A stretch of DNA of 64,000 nucleotides, taken from Smallanthus sonchifolius (lineage: Eukaryota > Streptophyta > Magnoliopsida > Asterales > Asteraceae). This document shows, one piece after another, positions 56,891 through 64,000 of this stretch. Position 1 is the first letter of the stretch. Every line of letters starts with the position of its first letter. Location of the stretch: positions 16,212,501 to 16,276,500 of the forward strand of contig CM042039.1 of the NCBI GenBank assembly GCA_023525975.1, given 5' to 3'. Under the pieces are notes generated by a model. That model saw only the letters and a list, made by a program, of their open reading frames with translations, was not told the origin of the DNA and did not search any database. Both the position numbers and the translations under genes were made by a program.

Positions 56891-57171
56891 ATGGCCCCAA
56901 ACCAAATTGTTCCCATTAACCACTCATTACGGTCCATAGTGGACAAAGATAAGCTTAATGGCTCAAATTTCTTGGACTGGTTTCATAACTTAAGGATAGT
57001 CCTTAAGGCGGACTAGAAATTGTATGTCATTGAAGGTCCTATACCTGAAGAACCTGAAGGTGCTATCGTGGCAGTTAGGAACGCGTGGCTCAAGCATTTG
57101 GATGAATCCTCAGATGTGTCATGCCTTATGTTAGCATCTATGGTACCCGAGATCCAAAAGAATTTGGAGGT
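56891..57171 (+). pseudogene. gag: Copia F Gag N-terminal fragment
   Basis: ATG 56891 gives MAPNQIVPINHSLRSIVDKD then KLNGSNFLDWFHNLRIVLK, TAG at 57014, KLYVIEGPIPEEPEG and DVSCLMLASMVPEIQKNLE. This is the typical start of a plant Copia gag (the NxxNFxDWxxNLRIVL signature). Similarity stops at about 57171, where unrelated TGATATGTCC sequence begins. The ATG directly follows TTTTATTTTGTAG, a good 3' splice-site look-alike. Confidence 0.7.
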
Positions 57172-57406
57172 GATATGTCCTAAAATATACATATTTTTCA
57201 TGCATAATAATCCTTATATTATGATACTAATTGAATAAAAACCTTGCAATTGATACTTAAAACGCATATATTTTATAACTACATGTTAAACCGCATCTCG
57301 ATAGAAACAGAGCGAAAACGAGTTGAAATCATCAGGAAATCAAGATTTCTCGGAAGATGGGAAGCATCACCCGAGCTCTGACCCCCAAGAAAGTCATAGT
57401 TGGTCA
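57172..57406 (+). other. short unassigned insertion edge
   Basis: Starts TGATATGTCC and may be the edge of another LTR. No coding sequence seen. Confidence 0.3.
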
Positions 57407-57590
57407 ATGTCACACCCCGAATTTAGCCTACCCGGGCGTGCGACTAGCAATTGGTACCTGTCTCTTTATTTTATATTATCAAAGTTTATAAACAAATCGG
57501 AATATTTCATAACTCAGGATCTTTTCAAAAGCCGGGAATCTCCCGTTTCATATCATTATAACAGGATTAAATCCTGATATTGTTCACAAA
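57407..57590 (-). repeat. Gypsy E LTR fragment
   Basis: Starts TGTCACACCCCGAATTTAG, the inverse of a chromovirus LTR end (…GGGGTGTGACA). It joins RT sequence directly at about 57590, so RNase H, integrase and most of the LTR are deleted. Confidence 0.55.
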
Positions 57591-57598
57591 ACTAGGTT

Positions 57599-58518
57599 TT
57601 ACATAAGCAATTTCTCTTTTCTCAGAAGTTCAAGCACTATTCTGAGAATATTCCCGTCATCTTCCGCATTTTTAGAATAAATAAGTATATCGTCAACGAA
57701 AATGATAACAAATTCATCCAGATAGGGTTTACAAATACGATTCATCATATCAATAAATGCGACAGAAGCATTAGTAAGTTCAAATGGCATAACCGTGAAC
57801 TCATAATGTCCATATCTGGTTCGAAAAGTAGTTTTAGGAATATCTTCTTCTTGTACTTTCAGTTGATGATATCATGATCGAAGATCTATTTTATAGAAAT
57901 GGCAAGCGCCTTATAATTGATCGAATAGATCATCGATTCTAGGAAGTGGATAACGATTCTGAATCGTTACTTTATTTAGCTCCCGGTAATCAATGCACAT
58001 TTGCATTGTACCATCTTTCTTTTTAACGAAAATAATTGGAGCACCCCAAGGAGATGAACTTGGGCGAATGAATCCTTTCTCCAACAATTCTTCCAATTGA
58101 TTCTTCAATTCTATCATTTCGGTAGGAGCTAAGCGGTAAGGAGCTTTGGCAATAGGGGCTGTCCATGGTACAAGATTGATTTTGAATTCTATTTCTCTCT
58201 CGGGGTATACCCAACAATTCATTTGGAAATACATCAACATAATCAGCTACTACCGGTACATCTTCAATCTTCTTTTTTTTTTGTACTGGTAGAAATGTGA
58301 ACCAAGTATGCAATGCATCCTTTCTGAAGACATTTGGTTGCTTTCAACATCAAAATGATTCCCAAGGGCTGGTTTTGTTTGTCACCATAGATTGTTAGGG
58401 ATTTTTCGGAAGGAATATATATTTCTATGGCTTTCTTATTACAAAGGATATGGGCTTGATTACTGGCTAACCCATACATTCCTAAGACAACATCAAATCC
58501 TGCTAATGTCATTGCCAT
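57599..58518 (-). pseudogene. pol: Gypsy E reverse transcriptase fragment
   Basis: Minus strand. Upstream linker (LAGFDVVLGMYGLASNQAHI), then IEFKINLVPWTAPIAKAPYR, FIRPSSSPWGAPIIFVKKKD and YPLPRIDDLFDQL, then a stop. The palm continues as MPFELTNASVAFIDMMNRIC with catalytic IIFVDDILIYSK (57715-57680 region), ending LRKEKLLM at 57599. Frameshifts or stops lie near 58240, 57910 and 57860. RVT_1-type Gypsy RT. Confidence 0.85.
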
Positions 58519-58561
58519 TAATCTTACATTATGTGTCCATATATTGTGATAGTACAGTTTT

Positions 58562-59229
58562 CTAGATATTTTGATAAGATTTTGCTTCAGCTGTTTCTAC
58601 TTCATAATTCTTATCTAGTGGAACTAAGGATTTGTTTAATAGATTACAAAACTTATAATCTCTAAAACTCAAATTTGCACCAGAGTTAAATAATACTCTA
58701 GCATAAATATTGTCAATGAGGAATGTTTCAGTGACTGCATCTGGAATAGTTTCAGCGTCATGGGTATTTAGTACGAAAGCTTGTACATTTTTCTTGTTTC
58801 CCTCATTGGCCTTTGATCCACCAGATCCTGGTTGAATAAGCTTTGGGCAGGTATATTTGAAGTGGTTGGTTTCTCCACAATTGAAAGAGATAATTTTCTT
58901 CCTTAGGCAGTTCTCAAACATATGCCCGATCTGTTTGCAAAAATGACGATAACTTTTCTTGAAGAAGCATTCTCCACTGTGCCTCTTTTTACAAATTTTG
59001 CATTTAGGAATAGAAGAAGTAAATCCTCCTTTTACAGACTGATTCCTTTTCTTCCATGGAGGATTATTCTTCTGATTCTCAGTAGCCTTCTTGGCTAATT
59101 CCCTTGCTTTCCCTTCCTCTTGTTTCCTTATCATACCGTTAGTTAAGATTCCTCCTAGCTGTATGGAAGATGCAATGGTCTGAGGCATAGTATCCTTAAC
59201 CATATATCTAATTTCTTCAACCAAACCCC

Positions 59230-59269
<40 letters not shown>

Positions 59270-60114
59270 ATAAAATTGGATTCAGAGGTTGAGAGATGTG
59301 GAACAAAACGAGCATATTCAAACATATTAGAGACATACTCCTGATGTTTAGTTCCTTCCATACGGAGATTTAGAAATTTAGTTTCAATTTTGGATCACCA
59401 TCTCTTTGAATTCTTCCCATTCCATGGCGTATGCTTTGTGTCAGCCAATGGCCTCAATAATGGAGTTCCACCACTCCCAGGCTTCATCTTTGAAGAGATT
59501 TGAGGCACAAAGCACCATGTCTTCATCAGTGCATTTGCTGATGGAGATAAAATATTTAACTTTTTCCAGCCACCTCAGGGCTGCTATTGCTCCTTCACTT
59601 CCAACATATTCCAAAGGTTGACATGCTCGGAATGCACAAAATGTACGTCCTTTCTTCCTCTTTCTTTTCTTACTAGTCTCTTCATTATCAGAATCAGAAT
59701 TATATCCGTTTGAACTTTAATTTTCTTCTTGATTGATTTTAGATTCGACAAGTTTATTTTTCGCTTTATCTTCCTTGATGGCTTTCAGGATTTTAGGAAG
59801 AGTTTCCTCAATTACTTCAGCAATAAGCTTTTTCATTTCAGCTTTCTGCTGTATTTGTTCAGAAGTTTCATTTGGAATTCGCTTATTCTTGCCTCTGGTG
59901 TTATGAGAAGTACCTTGTTTCGAGATTCTATTCATAAGAAGGAATTTATTAATATTCCGAATATGTATTACAGTATTAGGAAAGGAAATTACATATAACC
60001 CTGATTACGGGTATTTTCTAGCATTTGTCTTGATGCTCTATTCTAGGCGTCTACAAATGCTAGTGTATGATTTTCTCTTTCTAGTTCTGCTACTCGTTCC
60101 TGAAGAGCTCTTAT
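58562..60114 (-). pseudogene. gag: Gypsy E gag C-terminus and protease
   Basis: Minus strand. A coiled-coil-like gag leader (about 60110-60040), a lysine-rich ORF (59935-59717: MNRISKQGTSHNTRGKNKRI), a broken capsid region, then from 59224 three cysteine-rich knuckle-like motifs (CKICKKRHSGECF, HFCKQIGHMFENC, FNCGETNHFKYTC). The protease segment is VLFNSGANLSF, where the catalytic aspartate of LFDSGA is asparagine. A (TA)n run interrupts the reading near 59250. Gypsy D is inserted at 60115 in its leader. Confidence 0.75.
59231..59268 (+). repeat. (TA)n microsatellite
   Basis: Nineteen uninterrupted TA units within the Gypsy E gag remnant. Confidence 0.95.
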
Positions 60115-60617
60115 TGTAACATCCCAAAAATAGTAAATAAATACATAATAACGCGATCGAGATTTAATCGTCAAAAATGAAAGGAAAATGGATGGGCTTG
60201 GGCTCGGCTCCAACGGGCCGAGGGAAGCCCAGGTATATAAGGGTCAAGACAGCCTCAAACTTCCAAACTTCCACCATTTGCAATTCAGAGAGAGCAAGGA
60301 GAGCTCGGGCCTAGAGAGAGAAAGTTGACGGATCGACCCGAAATTGAATGAGCACGTTATTGCTGAGCTTGTGAGCAAAACCTCCGAATCAGAATCCCAA
60401 TCCAGGTAACGATTCGACCCTAAACTGAGTTTTTGTTTAATTTGGGATTTTCGTGTTTTAGATAAATAGGTGACGTTTTTACGGATGAAACTTGAAAAAT
60501 AAGCTTAGGACTAGCATCTAGAATGAAAACCACATGTTTTGAACAAAGAAAGTTGAAAGATTGGCCTGATCAGGTTAGCATGCAAGAATTTCGGACTTGT
60601 TGGGGAAGGAGACTGTT

Positions 60618-60972
60618 CGACAGGCGAACTTATCAAGTTTGCCTGGCAAGGTTGAAGCGAACTTATCAAGTTCGCTTGACAAGTTCGCCTGGCAAGGTTG
60701 AAGCGAACTTATCAAGTTCGCTTGACAAGTTCGCCCGGAAAGGTTGAAGCGAACTTATCAAGTTCGCTTGACAAGTTCGCCTGGCAAGTTCGCTTATGGC
60801 TATAAGTTCGCGTATTAAGTTCGCCTATTAAGTTCGCCTGATTATGTTCGCCTTATTATGTTCGCCTGATTAAGTTCGCTTGGTTAAGTTTGCTTGGTCA
60901 AGTCAGGCGAACTAAGGACAAGTTCGCCTAGACTTTAGGCAGCGAACTTAGCCTTAAGTTCGCCTAGTTCAG
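60618..60972 (+). repeat. dense GCGAACTT/AAGTTCGC array in Gypsy D LTR
   Basis: About twenty half-sites in 355 bp. Three near-identical units of about 49 bp (each with GCGAACTTATCAAGTTCGC then TTGACAAGTTCGCC) run from 60653 to about 60790. Degenerate AAGTTCGCC half-sites follow, about 15 bp apart. Confidence 0.92.
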
Positions 60973-61580
60973 CTGAAGTAAAAGTGTGTAATTTAAATTA
61001 GGTCTGATGTTTGTGTAATTAACCAATCCAGATCGTGTGTGGCACTCATTGGACCGCTGTTAGGACAGGACGAGACTAGCTCACCAGGTGAGTTCTATGC
61101 GCCCCCTTCTATGTTATGTGCAAATCATTTTAAATGTTTTGGGGCTGAAATGTATACACTAAATGAATAAATGCTATGAATTCCAATGTGATCATACGTG
61201 GTATATAAATATATATATATCTATATATTAAAATGAATTATGAATAAAGAATGAAACGTATGTTGACAAATAATGAATGAAAGAATGGCATAACGCAAAG
61301 GAATGAAATCTTGCTTTATAATTATATATATTGCATGTTATGAATGTATGTATACGTTATGGACGGAAACGAAGCTAACGGCTACTTCGGTAGACGGACG
61401 ACCACGTGACTATTTTGCAACCGGGACTAAAAAGTTCCTCATAAGCTAGGACGTATAAAAGGCACTCATGGACGGTCGAAGCAAATTCCTTATTACATGT
61501 AGAACGGTTTCATACATAATAGCCGCGTGGGAAATGGATGCCTTTAGGCAGACGAGCGAATGAACGTACTACGACGGTAG

Positions 61581-61780
61581 GGCGGGTTTTAGGCGGACGG
61601 ACAAAGGTTGCCGGACGGATTTATGTTACGACGGACGGTTTCTGGGGCCGGACGGTTTATGAAATGGACTACAACGGTAGGACGGGTTTTAGGCGGACGG
61701 ACAAAGGTTGCCGGACGGATTTATGTTACGACGGACGGTTTCTGGGGCCGGACGGTTTATGAAATGGACTACGACGGTAG
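61581..61780 (+). repeat. tandem duplication, 100-bp unit, two copies
   Basis: Units 61581-61680 and 61681-61780 differ at very few bases. GC-rich with repeated GGACGG phrases. Confidence 0.95.
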
Positions 61781-62315
61781 TTCTCATGGCATTTGTCTTT
61801 GTGACTCGCGTAGTAATTATGACGGGTTGATCACCCATATGTGTATGACAAATGAATGTTCTCCCCAAAGTAAGTATGTATGTACATATGTATATACTCA
61901 GTATGAATGTTATGTGAGAACAGTAAAGCAAAGAATATGCAAATGCACGTATATTATATATATATATATATAATACTTAACGATAAGATAAATGTTATGT
62001 CTGACTGTTTTTAAACTAGAACTCACCAGCGTTAGCTGACTTTGTATACATTTCAGGTAATGAAAGGAAGGGTCGTGGGAAGGCGTGATGGTTACGCAGC
62101 AAGCGACTGACATCCCCCTTTTATATATGTTAAGACAATGTTATGTTTTTAATTGTTAAGACTTCCGCTGTTATGTTATGTAATATTATGTTATGAATTC
62201 GAATGATGTTTGCTTCCGCTACTCTCGAATGTTTTTAATTTAAGTTCAGTATTTATGACTATGTTTATGAGTAAATCTAACAAGTGAGTTTACCCGTGAA
62301 AGGGTCCTTACAAGT

Positions 62316-62327
62316 TGGTATTAGAGC
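62316..62327 (+). promoter_or_regulatory. primer binding site of Gypsy D (one mismatch)
   Basis: TGGTATTAGAGC, three bases after the LTR. It differs from the initiator-tRNA-Met site by one C-to-T change, as expected from deamination. Confidence 0.85.
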
Positions 62328-62667
62328 AATAGTTTGAGAGATTCAGACATCCCTAAATGTCTGGACTCAAGCTGATTATGGGACCAACGCACGAATGTCA
62401 GTATGGGTAACCAACGCAAACGCCAGCACGGTAAGTAAGTACTAAAGTTAATGCTCTTGGATAAGAATAGATACCTTAACTTATAACAAATAGATGTCAA
62501 TTTCACAATCGATTTGAAGAGTTTTGAACCCGAAAAGCAATGTAAATTAGTAATCCCAAACCGGTCACTGTAATTAAAAATTTACCTTGCTCGTACTGTT
62601 CTAAAACTATGATTTGAAGTAATGGCATTGATGTATTCCCTTTATAACTATCAGGAAACTAGGAACT

Positions 62668-63750
62668 ATGGTTGGTGGAGGAAGAACAGGACGCCGAGGC
62701 GGTCGCTCTGGCCGAGTCGGTAGACCTCCATTGAATCAAAGACATGAAGAGGAAGAGTGTGTGCACGCAGAACACACTGAGAGTGTGCACGAAACAGATG
62801 TGACCCCAACTGGGAATGACAATCAAGGGTCTCTACAGTTGGAATCCTAGGTCAGGGATGCTATTGCCCACGAAGTTGTACTCACTCTGAAGAAAGTATT
62901 GGCCGATCTACTATCCGAGGCACTAAAGAAAAGTAGAGAGGAGAATAAAGGAGACCATGAAGAGAAAGTGTATGACAGTGATGGGGATGAAGTAAAGGTG
63001 GGATCAAGCAATCGTGGGTGTACTTACAAAGGTTTCAAGGACGGAGACCCACCCAAGTTCGACAAGGATTCAGTGGCTACGTTCGAATAGATTGATAGGA
63101 TGAACGATGTAATCAACATCAGCGAGTGTCGACCGGACCAGGCTGTTAAGTATGTTGCTCATTCTTTCACCAATGAGGCACTAAGTTGGTGGAGGAACAT
63201 TCAAAGGACAAAATCGCCAAACGCTCTTGCCAGAATGACATGGGAAGACCTGAAGAAGCTGATAATCCAAAAGTTCTGTCCCCAGAACGAAATTGATCGA
63301 GTGGAAAATGAATTCCTAAACTTCAAGGCTGGCAGCAAGACGCACCGCCAATATACTTCTAGGTTCAATGAGCTAGCTCAACTGGTATCCCACATGGTGG
63401 AGACAGAAGAACGAATGATTAAGTACTATGTGAAGGGCCTACCTCAAAGGGTCTGTGTTCATGTAAAAGCTAATCTACCATCGACCTTCGAATCGGTAGT
63501 CAACCTGTCTAGAATCGTCTATGACGATTATGCTAACGAGGACACAACTCCCGAAGCTCCGAAATGGAAATGGGAGAACTCGTTCAAAGGAAATGGAAAG
63601 GGAAACTACACCACTGAGTTGAAGAAGCCTAGGGCAGAAGGGTATGGAGTTTGTAAGAAATGCTTAAAGAAAACCAAGGCGAATGTCTTGTTGGCTCAAC
63701 CATGTGTTATAAGTGCGGAAGGCCGGGGCATTACTCTTGAGATTGCTTAA
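62668..63750 (+). pseudogene. gag: Gypsy D Gag
   Basis: ATG 62668: an arginine/glycine-rich start (MVGGGRTGRRGGRSGRVGRP), TAG 62848, an acidic helix, then YKGFKDGDPPKFDKDSV, TAG 63088 and the Retrotrans_gag domain (ALSWWRNIQRTKSPNAL, MTWEDLKKLIIQKFCP, YTSRFNELAQLV, YYVKGLPQRV). All are in one frame apart from the two TAG stops. A frameshift near 63660-63690 leads away from the zinc knuckles. Confidence 0.88.
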
Positions 63751-64000
63751 AGGACGCCAAGTGCTAAAGTTATGGAAGATATGGACACCTGACTAGGGAT
63801 TGCAGGAAAACCAGACAATCCGGTTCGGGAAAGGAAAAGGAAGCTGAAAGGGAACAGCCGAAAGCTAGGACTCGAGCCTACGCCTTGACTGAGGAGGAAG
63901 CAAGGGGAAACCCTGATGTTGTGTCAGGTACGTTCCTAGTTAATGATGAACATGTTGTTATTTTATTTGACTCTGGTGCTAGTAAAAGCTTTATATCCAA
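63695..64000 (+). pseudogene. pol: Gypsy D zinc knuckles and protease start
   Basis: In the frame after the shift: CYKCGRPGHYS then TGA then DC (a knuckle with a stop for arginine), a second knuckle-like GRYGHLTRDC, a charged linker, and protease VVILFDSGASKSFIS with an intact catalytic aspartate at the window edge. Confidence 0.8.

Larger units (their letters stand above)
60115..62312 (+). repeat. Gypsy D 5' LTR (2198 bp)
   Basis: Begins TGTAACATCCC and ends GGGTCCTTACA. TATA GGTATATAAGG at about 60232-60242 lies upstream of the palindrome array at 60618-60972, the reverse of the Copia order. A 100-bp unit is duplicated at 61581-61780. Short ORFs across the repeats are not coding. Confidence 0.88.
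60115..64000 (+). mobile_element. Gypsy D, 5' part
   Basis: 5' LTR, primer site, gag and start of protease; the rest is beyond the window. Candidate 5-bp TSD on the left is CTTAT (60110-60114). Confidence 0.88.

Noticed and set aside
60523..60747. 74-codon ORF in Gypsy D's LTR
   Set aside because: Created by the palindrome repeat; no conserved protein features.
61538..61973. ORFs over the 100-bp duplication in D's LTR
   Set aside because: They arise from the duplicated GC-rich unit in LTR DNA and show no domain.

Overview
This window is plant nuclear DNA built almost entirely from nested transposable elements. The evidence is the set of plant-type LTR retrotransposons (Copia and Gypsy), initiator-tRNA-Met primer sites (TGGTATCAGAGC), plant-like splice signals and a plant ZMYM1-like hAT transposase. 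The third ORF of the two large Copia elements resembles a family I know mainly from Asteraceae genomes (often annotated there as 'synaptobrevin, longin-like'), so I infer an Asteraceae host with moderate confidence. I see no intact host gene; the only candidate is a damaged MYB/SANT-like gene at 24.5-25.7 kb.

Layout. 1-7546: Gypsy-type sequence, with a minus-oriented LTR piece, a noncoding-rich internal region carrying one small broken ORF, and a 2.68 kb plus-strand LTR. 7547-21305: element A, a 5'-truncated Sirevirus-like Copia (gag end, pol, long spacer, ORF3, 3' LTR). Its reverse transcriptase is split by a complete 2.94 kb non-autonomous element T (11079-14015, TSD TCTTG). 21306-22350: Gypsy LTR piece. 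22351-23408: 3' end of another Copia (C). 23409-27101: unassigned AT-rich DNA, the MYB/SANT pseudogene and a 256-bp tandem repeat. 27102-52086: one hAT transposon (8-bp TSD CTTGTATA) swollen from about 3.2 kb to 25 kb by two insertions, a rearranged chromovirus Gypsy G (27136-35288, TSD AGGGG) and a complete 13.6 kb Sirevirus-like Copia B (37651-51243, TSD ATTAT). 52095-57406: a MITE, a solo LTR of T (TSD AAAGT), Gypsy LTR relics and a Copia gag fragment. 57407-60114: decayed minus-strand Gypsy E. 60115-64000: 5' end of Gypsy D (LTR, primer site, gag, start of protease), running off the window.

How the parts work together. Elements A and B carry the same layout: gag, then pol in a different frame, a 2.2-2.7 kb conserved noncoding spacer containing an apparent internal promoter, and a large acidic, coiled-coil ORF3. 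Comparing A with B suggests two expression devices I do not recognise from described elements: a roughly 400-nt in-phase candidate intron at the gag-pol junction, and an internal TATA promoter plus leader intron ahead of ORF3.

The most striking signal is a short interrupted palindrome, as GCGTACTT..AAGTACGC (B, T) or GCGAACTT..AAGTTCGC (A, C, D). It sits in clusters just upstream of TATA boxes in LTRs and internal promoters of elements from separate lineages. The arms differ between A and B while pairing is kept. All comparisons were done by eye; no alignment, search or expression data were available.
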